Shown in pieces: positions 35,735 through 46,933 of a stretch of 64,000 nt of DNA. The notes beneath the pieces were generated by a model, which ran no database searches, was not told the DNA's origin, and was given only the letters and a program-made list of their open reading frames with translations. The stretch comes from Sanghuangporus weigelae. Lineage: Eukaryota; Basidiomycota; Agaricomycetes; Hymenochaetales; Hymenochaetaceae. The stretch is taken from contig CP137319.1 in assembly GCA_033182465.1 (NCBI GenBank), positions 1,798,001 through 1,862,000 on the forward strand. The letters are read 5' to 3'. Made by a program: the position numbers and the translations under genes. Numbering within the stretch: the first letter of the stretch is position 1; every line of letters begins with the position of its first letter.

Positions 35735-36936
35735 ATGCCGAGCTTACTCGATCATCTTAGAAATCATTATGGGGCCGATGCGCTCGATTGGTTCGACGTC
35801 TGCTATATTGGAGACTGGTACTGAATGCTCTGGTACATTCCTTGGTTATTCGTTAGCTCATTCATGTACCTCAAGGTTGATAGCGACACTCCTCTGGTTC
35901 GTTGCTGGATTCATTGATCATTTTCAGGTCTTTGAGCGACAATTTTCTCTCGAAGACCCATCTATAGGTCACCCGCATAAAAAACAACAGTAATTCTTTC
36001 CAGAGTTCCTAGCGCTTCTCGAATGACTGACGGATTTCTCATTCCCCAGAATAAGCGGATATACGAACAATCTTATTGTAATGATGGTGCCACTCGGGGT
36101 TATCTTATTGACCTCTCTTACAAGGCGCTCTCTAATCGATTTGCACCATGGAGCACTGGGACTCTGGGTTTCAAGGCTTGTTGCACCCTTGCACCATCGA
36201 GAATGATGCCTGACTTACTTGACTAGGAGCTTGGCACATTTCATTACAGAATTTCTTAAAAACAGAGTCGGTGAGTTTGAATCCATGATTCTTAGCGTAT
36301 TGAGCTCATCTCTTCAAAGGTCGCCTTCGACCTGACTTTCTGGCTCGCTGTAAGTGGGGCGAGGCAGTGAATCATTGCACCGGGTAAGAATATCTTCACT
36401 TCAGACGTTCAAACTTTGTTGACCACGATTCCGACAGGAAGCTCAAGGATGTCATTGACGGTCGCAAATCGTTTCCGTCTGGCCATTCATCGTCCGCCTT
36501 TTCAGGGATGACGTTCCTTTTCCTATGGCTCAGTGCGAGCACTGTAGCCTGGTCTTTTGCGACGGCCTTGCCGCCTCGAAACCCGTGGATATTTACTTCA
36601 CGTCTGGGCAGAATGCTCGTAACGCTACTGCCCTTAGTATATGCTACATGGGTTGCCATATCCAGACTTGAAGATCATGTGAGTTAACTAGTATATCTCG
36701 TATGGACTATAATAACTGTAGGTTAGAGACATCATGAGGAAGACGTGATTGTCGGTAGTCTCATAGGTATACTTTGCGGCTTCATTGGTTATCTATCCTA
36801 CTGGCCAAACCCGTTTCGCCAAACCGGTGGAAGCATGCACAAACCACGACTCTTGTATAGAAACGAAGATTTGGAAGTTCGGGACAGAAATAGCAATGCC
36901 TATGAATTAGCAAGGCTAGAGGAAGGTCCTATGTAG
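35735..36936 (+). CDS. PAP2-family phosphatidate/diacylglycerol-pyrophosphate phosphatase
   Basis: This is a membrane lipid phosphatase of the DPP1/LPP1 type. The ATG at 35735 begins MPSLLDHLRNHYGADALDW. Exons 35735-35817, 35876-35989, 36050-36175 and 36227-36270 are in phase; further exons run to the stop ending at 36936. The catalytic signature is complete. C1 is KNRVGRLRP followed by DFLARC, C2 is FPSGHSSSAF, and C3 reads SRLEDH...RHHEEDVIVGS with the His/Asp pair. Membrane segments include LIATLLWFVAGFI, LIVMMVPLGVILLTSLT and DVIVGSLIGILCGFIGYL. The FERQFSLEDPSIGHP stretch is typical of the fungal subfamily. The intron at 36176-36226 has a GC donor. The reaction expected is dephosphorylation of phosphatidate and diacylglycerol pyrophosphate. 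Its 3' end lies 59 bp from that of the convergent CID gene. Confidence 0.95.
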
Positions 36937-36995
36937 AATAAACCGAAAAATGACGAAGACATAGAGACAAACTAGGATTTCCGATACTACTGGTA

Positions 36996-39792
36996 TTAGC
37001 CGTTCTGTTCCTCATTTCGGACAAAGACCCATCGATCGCCCATCTTCTGCATCCTTCCGGTTGAACTGCTCGGACCGTCTCCAGCATCATCGTTCGTGGG
37101 TGAATCGCTCGTGATAGAAGCAGTCAAGTCGATTGTTCCTTTTCCTGGTCGATCATCTGTGTTGTGTCCCAGAACGACTGCATCCGATCGATGATCATCC
37201 ACACTTGCAGTATATGCAGTCGTTCTCCAATCAGACACGCCCAGCTGACCTGTCGTTCCGTTTGTAAACTCGGGCGTCGAGATCGAATCCTCCATCCCAA
37301 CTGCAGGATCCATCTCGCTTCCGTTCATTCCCTGATGCGTCGCCATATCCATCATCATGCCCATGCTACTCATGACCAGGTACATCAGCTCTTCCTGAGA
37401 AGGCACGTAACCATGCGTGGCCAGGAATGCGTTGCCTAATGCCCGCCACGATTCTGCACTCGTAGGGTCGAAAGTCCCAATGTCAAAACCGTCGAGTCCT
37501 ACGGCGTCCGGGTTTGAAAGTTTAGAATCTACCACTGGCATGACAGCATCCCGGTCGCTAGACGAGTGCTCTGAAGCGTCCGCTCTAGCTACAGCAAAGT
37601 TCGCATCTCTCTGTCTGCTTTCTGCCGCAGGACTTCTTGCCTCTCCTGAATCAGCAGTAGGTTCCTCTGAACCGGAACGAATATCTCTCCCGAACTCGTC
37701 CTTTCCAGCCTCTAAAAATCTTGATACCATGGCTCTACTTTGATCCGTTGAAGACCGCGGTGGCGAATCGTGCTCTAGACGGTTATCCCGTCTTCGTGGC
37801 GGAGGACTTTGCGACCTATTGTCAAACCTCCTTCGGCTTGGTGGTGGGCCATTTTCGTAAGGACCAACACTTCCTCGGTCCCAGAGAGGAAGAGGAGGAT
37901 CGCGATCCTGCTCGTAATGCCCTCTGAAATCCCCTCTTCCACGTCCATGGAATCCGCCTCGTGATCCACGTCCATAACCACCGCGATGCCAATCGCCCGG
38001 ACGTTGTTCACTAGGGCTACTACCTTGTACTGCATCACCAAACCTCGAGGAGCGCGGGTCTCTAGATACTTTTCCAGGATACATGTACGACCCTCTTTCA
38101 AAGGAAGATGTAGGGTTTGCGCCAGCGAAGTTCGTGTTTTCCGCGAAAGAATACGATTGCGCTGGAAATTGAGACGTACTAGCTACAGGATTAATGGGAG
38201 TCGGTGGGACTTGATATTGCGGTGGACTGCCTGCGAAACTGCTACCTCCTACACCGTTGTTATTTTTAGACAGCCGCTGCAGGAGAGCAACCTGCAGTTG
38301 ACCCAATTGCGACTGCGATTGCGAAGATGGATGAGAAGTAGTTTGGCTGTTAGCTGCTTTCGCAAGTATTTGGTTGCTACACAGATGATCATCAGATGGA
38401 TGGCCGACGATATGAAGAAATAAAGATAAAGCCAAGACTAGGGGTTTACTCACACATTTGATGGATTGTTGGCGCCGTTAGCGGATGTCAGCAAGGCCAA
38501 GAGAGCCGCTTGTGCAGCCTCGGCAGTAGGCGGCGTCGGACTTGCTGCGGGAGGCGTTGCAGTGATGGCTGGAGGGGTCGGTTGCTTGCGCGGGTCGGTA
38601 GCAGGCGTCTGCGCAACGGCGGATTCTACGCGTTTTGGTTCTAACGGATGTAACAAGTTTCATTTCAGTCACGGTCCTCATCATTATTAGATTCTTCTTG
38701 CATTATGCAAGTCAAATTTCGAATGGAATTGCCAGGGAAGATACTTAGCGACATGAAGTAAGAAACATAATAGGCACCTTTTAAACCCGGTTCAGAGCCT
38801 TCAGACGCTGCTTTGCTCAAAATTCCCAACCTCGTCACAACGTCCGCAGGGAACGTATTCGATTTCGTCCATATATCAAGAACCTTCTTTGTCTTTTCCT
38901 GTACACGTAATCACGGAATATCAAACAATAAGTCAGGATTATGTTTCTGTCGGTAGCATTGAAAGGGAGAAAGCAACACGTCGATATCGTACGAAAGAAA
39001 CGAGCTGAGCGATCACATGAGGACCCGAAAAGCGCGGTCCACAGGCTTTCATCTCGGCTTATTGCGAAATTGTCTCCATAGACATATGCATGTTTTAAGA
39101 TTGCATTTCTGTCGCAATCGTTCGGTTCGCACGTCATGATACCGATAGAGACAAACGAAATACAGTAAGTTGGCCTGTGAAGGCCGAGCATACGTGCAAT
39201 ATGACTTGGAGAACAGCATCTCTAGGCGGCCGTCTCTGTAAATTTCGACGGTCCATACGTGATAGATGCATATTTCTATCTAAGTTTATCACAGTTAGTT
39301 CTTTCTGCACTAACCTTTGCCTCTGGTATACCAGATGAAAGAACGTCTTGAAAGAGACCGTCAAGGACGCTATCTATCTTCAGGAGGAACGTTGCACAGT
39401 TGCCCTTCTTAGCATCAATGTTGCCAGTGAGATTACGCTTGACCACTTGACTGCGAGCGGCGCGACATAAGGCATCAAACACATAGAGACTGGATATCTT
39501 TGCGGAGGCAGGCAAGGATTTGTGAGTGCGATATAAGATGGACACGAGTTGTGTGTCATTCTAAGATCAAAATGCAAATAGATGTGTTAAAATGCGTTAA
39601 AACAAAAGCGGAAAATGAGTTGCGCACCTCCATGAGCTTCATCGAGAGCTCGGTCAGTTTCTCCATCCTCGACGCTGACAACCTCTTCGCATTTACCACC
39701 TCCTTCAACCTAGACTCGAAGTCCTACAGCGCCCACGATCTCAGCGAGTATTCTAGATGGCTGGAATTATAACATACCTCAATGGAGGCCAT
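36996..39792 (-). CDS. CID-domain RNA polymerase II-associated protein
   Basis: The N-terminal half is a CTD-interacting domain that recognises the phosphorylated C-terminal tail of RNA polymerase II. The ATG at 39792 gives MASIE, then DFESRLKEVVNAKRLSASRM, LPASAKISSLYVFDALCRAA, FLLKIDSVLDGLFQDVL and EKTKKVLDIWTKSNTFP. The helices and the YVFDALCRAA segment are typical of CIDs of the Nrd1/Seb1/SCAF group. After the CID come Ala/Pro/Thr-rich and Gln-rich linkers, an RGG/arginine-rich segment (RGGYGRGSRGGFHGRGRG, about 37930) and an SPPPRRRDN segment. The C-terminal tail ends WVFVRNEEQNG, stop at 36996-36998. No RRM is evident, unlike Nrd1 and Seb1, so RNA contact may rest on the RGG region. 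Functions in transcription termination or 3'-end processing are inferred. Confidence 0.92.
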
Positions 39793-41532
39793 CGTGAGCT
39801 ACGTCGTCTTGAGAATGGAGAGACTGTTCAGGTCAGGACAAGTTGGTCCAACCGAAAACTGGAATTATGGTTGGCCGTGGGAAAAGTCGTCGGAGCGTAA
39901 ATCCATGTTCCTTTTTCGGGTACCAACATTCGTCCTACCTTCTCTTCAGCTTTTCCAACTCCAACATTATGAGATTTATCTATGGTACTCGTCAGCTAAA
40001 TCTTTAAACATGTACCCGCATCCGACGATAATATCTGGAATCATGCGCTCGTGATTCCTGCCGTTTCCTGCCGTGACGTTCAAGATCATGTCAGAATAAT
40101 TATCACGAACATCTTACGCGTAGCCAGAATACCGAAGGTATTGTTCTCAAGACGACAAATATGCAGTTCGGCACTCCAAGCACTGGAGAAATGACCGACT
40201 CAGAAACTAAGTCCTCTGGAATGGACATGCAAGCATAAATGTCTCGGTTGGGATCGCTACTAACATTAGAAACGCTTGTGGTTACTGCCACCAGAAGACT
40301 CTTGTCATGACCATCCGTTTTTGCCCTATCTACACTTAGTGAAGAACTTGCATGTTATTCCTTCGTCTCATCCTTTTCCTTGATAGGTTAAAAATTAGTC
40401 TCGAACACCTCGTCATGACTGCTCCTGCTCCCTTGTTTACTTTTGCTCGAGTTATTCCTTTAACCTCCAGTATCAACTTTCTTTGTCTTCTGTTCACTCC
40501 GCTTTGAATTGGTCTTTAAGTCCGTCAGATCAAGACAATTTTTTTGCGATCCACGTTAGCTGACTTGTACGGCATCGACACTGAGATCCTGGCAACTGCT
40601 GGTGAAACTCGAAATGAAAGTATCAAGGCTTCTTTCTCTTCTTATAACCAATCCATTGCATTACACGAGCATCATTACAAGTCATACAAGAACCATGCGC
40701 GTCAGACGTGGCTTCCTTCGTTTTCACTCGGCACGGAAGTACTGATATGAGAAATTTGCACAAACCTTGTACGCACTCTAATTTTACTAACTTATAATTT
40801 ACTATGCATTCGAACGCAGCCCAGCTCATTTTCACAACTAACGAATCAGTCCCATCTACGTTCCTCTCGCACCGACTTATCGGAGCAGTATGTTCACTGA
40901 CAAGATTACTGTCTGTCACAATGAACAGAATGTCGGGCGAAATTTGGAGCTGGATGCAACCACAGAAATAGGGTCCCATTGCAAGAAGACGTCGCGAGGC
41001 CAAATTCAGATTTACGAATGCGTCATTTGTTAGATAGTCCCTTCCAACGCGCGTGCGCAAACACGATGTCTTGCTGGACACTGGCTGAATAGTGTGATCT
41101 CCTTCACTTTGTCGAGAAGCAACATCAATATAATCTGTCGCCGTCGTGAATTTACATAGCTACGACCGCTATTTAGTCTGCATTCAGCTCCTCGGCCCGG
41201 AGATTGTTATTCGATTGAATACTTATGAGAACTGAGTTTCATGCCTTCTCATTTCTTTCAGGGGTGGCAAAGTAGCGGCTGATGTTGATCCCGAGTTGTG
41301 TATTTCTTTTTGATTAGATTGGGGAACTATGTTCTTGCAAACAGTAATTTACAGCAGCATTGGATGGCAACAATTTCTAAGGTACAACACATCTCAGCAA
41401 CGACATACACTACATATACATAAAGCGCCGAGAATATCGGAATAACAGGTATCATTGCCCCAGACAGGACAGGAAATTGATATGATAACGAAAGAGGAAC
41501 ATTTAGCGTGATAAAGCCAGGGTCCAGAGTCT
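39793..41532. other. Intergenic: CID gene upstream region and BRCT gene downstream region
   Basis: This 1.7 kb lies between two minus-strand genes. A minus-strand frame of 152 codons at 41081-40623 shows no motif and an unusual Cys/Leu mixture. I treat it as non-coding. The region is A/T-richer than the genes on either side. Confidence 0.5.
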
Positions 41533-43246
41533 TCATATTGTCTTCCGTCTATCGTCCTTATCAACGCCAAACTTCCTTCCGCGATGTATACGTCCTTTGA
41601 CAAACAGCGTTACATCCGAGTCGTCGTCGTTATGATCGGACAGGACTTTCGCATTCAATCTCCGCAGTGCGACCAACGCGTCCGAGATACGGATGACTGG
41701 TATATTGTCATTGTCAGAGCCAACAACAGTCCTGTCTGAAGCATTTTCCTGAATTAGAGAGGACCAGATATCACCGGTTCGACCAGTACCAGAGTTTTTC
41801 AATAGTTTGGTATGACTGTAAGTACTGGATGAAGATCACCGTTCGAACGGACGGAAGCTTGGTAATGAGAACAAAGCCTACCCTGCACAGCTACTATCAG
41901 GGGTGCCGTCGGACCCGATGGGATTCTTCGAAGATAATTGAGATGGCGATCCGACAACTGAACACAAACTCTCCGCAAAGTACCCCATATCATTCCGGAC
42001 TTGTCCTTTGTTGACCAGTTTTTCGCACAATAGAGGAAGATCCATGGCACAGAATTCCGGCTCAGATTTGCTATTTCCTTTAATATTTGACTGTTGTGGA
42101 GTCGGGACACTTGTGTTGGCCGGTAAAGAGAATGGAATGGAAGTTGCAGAGGAGCGAAAGACATCGGATCCGGCAACGAAGGCTTGTTCAGACACTGCAA
42201 GTCGACCACTGGTCCGTATTTGCGGTATTCCTTCAATTCCCAGCTCGGAGGCCGGTCCTTGAAAAACTAAAACTTCACTGGATCTCGACTTCCTCTTCTT
42301 GATCACTCGGGCATCGTATTCAGACGAATGTTCAGGTGACACTTCAAGCGGACGCTTCCTGAGCCCTGGCCTGGGATTGTTTCCGTTTCCTTCTGTGGTC
42401 CTTGTGAGCCTCGTGTGCAGGCGGTCATATGCAGGGTCGTCGATCTCAGGGTTTATCTCCGAAGGTTCACGGGACATACCGGCGTGGCAGGACCCCTGGT
42501 TCCGCTGTGATAGAGTATTTTGACCATTTAATTCGGCGTATCTTTCTGAAAAAGGTTTGCTGTCGTCAGTATGCACAAGCCCTTTTCAAAACAAGAAGTT
42601 GATGAAAGGCAAGCAGCGTTGAATATCCAAACGGAAATAACAAACTCACCGTCGAGCACATACGGTGCCAACGGCTGAAGAAAGTCAGAAGCAGCTGAAG
42701 CAAGAATCCAGTTTGCATGAAAGACCTGAAAAGTAAATTTAACTCCAGAGGAAAATATTCACGGCCACGGGCATCTCGGAAAGCTTAAAGTCGACCCTAT
42801 CCCATCAGTCCAAGACTTACAAGGACGGGCCGAACTGAATATCTGGGCTGCATTGTCGGAATCAATGCTACAGTGGAGTACAATGATGTGTGCTGACCTT
42901 GCAAGCCATGGGTCTGCGGTTCCGTAACAGAAGATCCATTGTGAGAGCTGCTTCTCCTTACGGACAACAGCAACAGAACCGCCGTGAGCAACTGTGAACA
43001 ATGCGGTGAGAATACGAAATTTGAGACGCGGAGCACCACTCACTCCAGGTGTCCTTGATGGCGACTGGAATGGAAGGGCTGAAGCAGGCTAAAAATTTCA
43101 TGATCAGCATACACCTGAGAGTAGGCAAAGAATGACCCTGACCCAGTCCACTGAAGAGCTTCATTGTCGAAGTCGAAGAGTAGAGTAAACGCGTCTTTGT
43201 CACTCACGGGATCGCGAGTCGAAACGAAACGAAAGCGTTCCCACAC
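41533..43246 (-). CDS. BRCT-domain nuclear protein (Rap1/TERF2IP-like N-terminus)
   Basis: The ATG at 43246 starts MWERFRFVSTRDPV. Joining phase-compatible exons gives LFDFDNEALQWTG, then SIPVAIKDTWIAHGGSVAVV (BRCT glycine pair). Next follow FCYGTADPWLARYSVRPVL and VFHANWILASAASDFLQPLA with the conserved BRCT tryptophan, then PYVL. The layout resembles the BRCT that opens Rap1/TERF2IP-type telomere proteins. I see no Myb domain, so only the BRCT call is offered with moderate confidence. The rest is polar and probably disordered, with nuclear-localisation-like stretches (RPGLRKRP, VIKKRKSRS, about 42330-42290). The tail covers about 41802-41533 and ends DKDDRRKTI, stop at 41533-41535. A single BRCT often reads phosphopeptides or protein partners in DNA repair or telomere complexes; its role here is unknown. 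It diverges from the next gene across 55 bp. Confidence 0.7.
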
Positions 43247-43301
43247 CTTTGATCTCCTGCTACGTCAGGTGTAATCGCTCTCAACGACGGCAACGACGAC
43301 C
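43247..43301. promoter_or_regulatory. Very short divergent promoter, BRCT gene (-) and coiled-coil gene (+)
   Basis: Only 55 bp lie between the two start codons. Transcription start sites and 5' leaders must therefore be very short, or overlap the partner gene. Confidence 0.6.
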
Positions 43302-44427
43302 ATGGCCGACGCAGAACCACTTCAGGCACCTTCACAGGCCGGTCCGTCACGCTCTTCATCGTCTCGCCACGACATGGAGGGACTCGGGAAGTTCAAGGTG
43401 CGCCAGTATCAGCGATCCAGGTAAATCTTCTATAAATCTTCTTTCTTTCCTTGATGATTGCCTCCGCCTCGGAATATGTTTAATGACTCCAGCTCTCAAG
43501 TTCGCAACCAGGCAAGGGTGGGACCTCGCACAAGGCGAAGTGAGTTGGAGCTTTTGTGTGGTCATTATCTCAACACTGAGGGGGGATAGGTTCCTTATGC
43601 TCAAGGAGTCGTATGACACAGTCACAGCAGTACATACTCTCGTTTTTGACTCTCGCATGATGTTGACAAACTGACGCTCTGCTAGCGACACCAAGAACTT
43701 CTCAGAGAACTCCGGGTGGCGAATTCGAAGCTTAAATCTGTCCAGGCAGAAAACGAGTGCGTGTTTTCTGTAACCGGTTTCTCACTTACCAGCAGAACTG
43801 ATGGTCACGGCATCCACAAAGTCTCCTGCTAGATGCCCTCGGAATAGTGGCGCACACCCAACCAACCCTTGTCGGTATCCTACAACAAATGGATCCTGAG
43901 CCCCTGTTCCCCTCAGGAGAAGTGTACCCTCCTCACCGGGGACCGTACGCTGCATTACCACCAGCTGCTTACATTGTAGACGCGCCACCACCGCCTTTGA
44001 ATGGGAACGGCCATAGTGACCACACTACGCATAGAGCAATAAACGGGCGATCTCGATGCTCTCGTGAATACCGCGACCAACCGTTACCTATAGACGACGA
44101 GTCCGCGGACCAAGAAATGATCATGATAGACGTACGTCTGTACCTACCTTTTCTCACAGCGCTGAAAAGCTAAACGTGTATTTTTGTATGTTAATTTCTC
44201 TATATCAATTCGACCTCCGTTCAAATTTCCAATTCTGGGTGGGACTGACTTCGTTCTACACATACGCTCACACACATACTCGCCTCTATCGTTATCTCTG
44301 TCAAATCCAAACTCAAATGTCACAGGCCGAACGAGAGCTCGGACTTGAACATGAGCACGAGCACGAGAGGGAATACAGTTCCAACGCTGCCGTTGCACCG
44401 CCCGGCCCCGGTTCAGACGGGCGCTAA
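43302..44427 (+). CDS. Hypothetical leucine-heptad (coiled-coil) protein
   Basis: The ATG at 43302 starts MADAEPLQAPSQAGPSRSSS. Exon 1 ends at 43420. The second exon (from 43491) gives SSQVRNQARVGPRTRR. The third reads KLLRELRVANSKLKSVQAEN, a basic/leucine heptad stretch likely to form a coiled coil, continuing after a splice into LLLDALGIVAHTQPTLVGIL. A proline-rich region follows (PHRGPYAALPPAAYIVDAPP), then an acidic patch (PIDDESADQEMIMID, exon end 44131). The last exon from 44326 is AERELGLEHEHEHERE followed by a Gly/Pro/Ser tail, stop at 44425-44427. About 210 residues. I do not recognise the family. A basic region next to heptad leucines could suggest a bZIP-like DNA-binding dimer, but the classic bZIP basic signature is absent. 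Confidence 0.68.
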
Positions 44428-44645
44428 AATCTACGTCTCGTTCGGATTTTGCTTCTTCTTTTGCGTCGCTTGCGCCATGGTGTCAGCCGTTTTACACGCG
44501 TTGCCTATGTACGTACGGAGATGTACTTACTGTAAGTACTTGTATGTAATCGGACTTAGGAATCCGTGCACATAGTACGCTTGTCCTGCATTTGATGATT
44601 CAATATCATTTTAATATGAGGATAGTTATGCTTCCGCTGTAAGGC

Positions 44646-44664
44646 CACACACACACACACACAC
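44646..44664. repeat. CA dinucleotide microsatellite
   Basis: About nine CA units lie in the 3' region after the coiled-coil gene. Confidence 0.85.
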
Positions 44665-45888
44665 TTCGAAGAACGACGGTATATATCACACGTTGCCACC
44701 ACATATCAAGTGTTGGATGAACGTGTCTTCCAACTTCTTCGTAGCGTCCCACGGGACTCGCTTTCTTTTCTATTTACAACTATTGCGTCGAACGAATACT
44801 CAACTGACCGAATATTTGATATCACCTCTTCCCCGCTCCGCAAACTTACTACGCAAACGCGTTTCTTGAAACTCCGTACTTGCGTATCATCTAAATACAT
44901 ATACATTCCCGTGGACGATGGAAATGAGATTCCACGCAAGGCAAGGATCATGCATTCCATACTATATAAGTGATAGATCCAGGTCCAGAGGGCAGATATA
45001 GACGCAGTAAAGTAAAATAAACTAAGAGAGGTAAAAAGAGAGGTAAAAAAAAACCTACACGAAAAGAAAAGAAAAGTAAAGTGAATTGAAGGGAAAAAAT
45101 GAAAACCATGGCCAAAGCAATGTACACAAAAATATTGAAAACAGAAAAAAAATTGTATGTATCCGCAAAAAAAAACTATCAAACAACAATGTGGAAAGAA
45201 GAGAATAAAAGCGTAATAATAAAAAGAAGTGAATGATGAGAGGTGATGTATTGGTTCGTTGGTAGGCATTTTAGAGACCGGGTTGGATCGGTGGACTGGG
45301 TTGAGACGTGCATTCCTGTAGCTCCAAATCTCTTGATTCTTCGTCGGAATCAAATCAAGGAAGAGGAGGTGCTACCCTCGCCAGTGATCGGAGCATTCGC
45401 TGAAAAAAAGGGGAACAACCCAAACCCAAACACCAGGAAGCAGTATCGAACAATGAAGCGGTAGTGGTGGTACATATCTAACAGATAGAGATGATAAACG
45501 GGGGAAGTAAACGTAGTAAGAGAACGAGGAATAGAAGGAGATCAGGAAGGAAGGAAACGGAGAGAGATCATAGAAAGAGAAAGGAAGGAGATCCACGAGG
45601 ATGATGAGGAAGTGGTGGTGGTCGCCGAAGGAGGATAGGTTAGGAACAGTCAGAAGCAATGTGAATCACTTCATCAAGGATGAGAGAGATGTGAAGGTAC
45701 GTTCACGGATTGGCGGATCTACAATGAACCTTTGGTAGATGGAAACAAAGGTCAGGCTCCGAGTGGCGGTGGACGATACGCAAACACAGATGAGATGCAG
45801 GCAGGCGAATCAAATCGAACGAAAGCCACCCCCTGAACAAGCATCGATGATGACCAGCTCATACTTCAGATCCGCACCCTGATGATCG

Positions 45889-45909
45889 ATGAATCGATGA
45901 TCGTTGGGG
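45889..45909. repeat. Repeated GATGAT/GAATCGATGATC words
   Basis: Overlapping direct and partly palindromic copies of ATCGATGA occur in the 3' region between the convergent coiled-coil and HSF genes. The significance is unknown. Confidence 0.5.
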
Positions 45910-46933
45910 GGTTAGACAATGATGAAAGAGATGGTCAAAGCATCAACTCATCGCGGGAGGATTAGCGAGGTCCATAGTCCATCACCACTGACACCGAGAT
46001 GAGCTCCGATGAGGTGAAATGAGATGAGATTGACCGTACGATTCAAACAACATCCATTGCACTTTCCAAAGTCAAAGTCCATCCCGCAGTGCAAATTTTT
46101 TTGGTTCGAGTCCCCAAGCAGTCCGCGGGAAGTTGTGGAGAGTTCTTTTTTCGTCTTTTGGGTGGGCAGGTAAGTAGCCGAGCGAGGAGGGAAGGAAGTT
46201 GCCCAGTGTGAAGACGAACGAGTCCATTCCGTCAAGTATCAAGAAAAAGAACTGAAGAAAATCCGAGAAAGCAATCAAGCCACCTTCAAAAAGCAATGAC
46301 CGGATAATCACAGCAAGAGAAAACACACACATATGAAAGCGAAAGCGAATTCCAAAGAGGAGGAAAAATGCAATAATCACACCAAGCACTAAATACGAAC
46401 GAACGAACGACATAACAGACAAACAGAAGACAACAGCAAACGAACGCCAAGATAAGAAGTGACCAGAGAGTGTGAGTGTCCAAAGGAGTGACTGAGCGAG
46501 TTGAACGAACTAAGTGAGTGAACGTCTATGGAGAAATGAGCGAGAGTATGACTAAATGAATGGAATGTCTGTTGTTAAGTCGAGTCGAAGTCCGCACTTG
46601 AGGGAGTACTAAGTAGCAAAGAAGTTAGAGATTAGGAGGAAGACAAGGGAAGAGGGGAGGGGGCGTTAGCATGAAAACTAACTTTTTTTCCGATAGAGAA
46701 AGCATGAGAGAAGGTAAAGGAGGAAACAAACGAATGTGAGGTCCATGCTAAATATGAACGTTGGAAAGATTGGGCAAATGCCCCTCAACGCGAAGAAAAA
46801 GCGAAGCTAATCCAAAGAGAGAAGCAAATAAAGTCCCGGGCGGCATATGAACAAGTAGAAAAGCATCACCAGCAGGGGCCGGAAAGACCACTGCAAAGTA
46901 ACACAGAAGAGAGGTGTGCGTACTTGGCCCTGC

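Larger units (their letters stand above)
44428..46933. other. Intergenic region of 2.5 kb between convergent genes, purine-rich on + strand
   Basis: It holds the 3' regions of the coiled-coil gene (+) and the HSF gene (-). From about 44980 onward the plus strand is strongly purine-rich (GAAA/GGAAG runs). On the minus strand this reads as a pyrimidine-rich trailer. A 215-codon minus-strand frame at 45353-44706 is Phe/Leu/Ser-rich for that reason and is not taken as a gene. A CA dinucleotide run is at about 44646-44664. Confidence 0.6.

Noticed and set aside
40623-41081. 152-codon minus-strand frame upstream of the CID gene
   Set aside because: No motif, and no exon continuation in either direction.
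44706-45353. 215-codon minus-strand frame
   Set aside because: Composition is Phe/Leu/Ser/Cys-rich because the plus strand is a purine tract. It has no motif and lies in the convergent 3' region of two genes.
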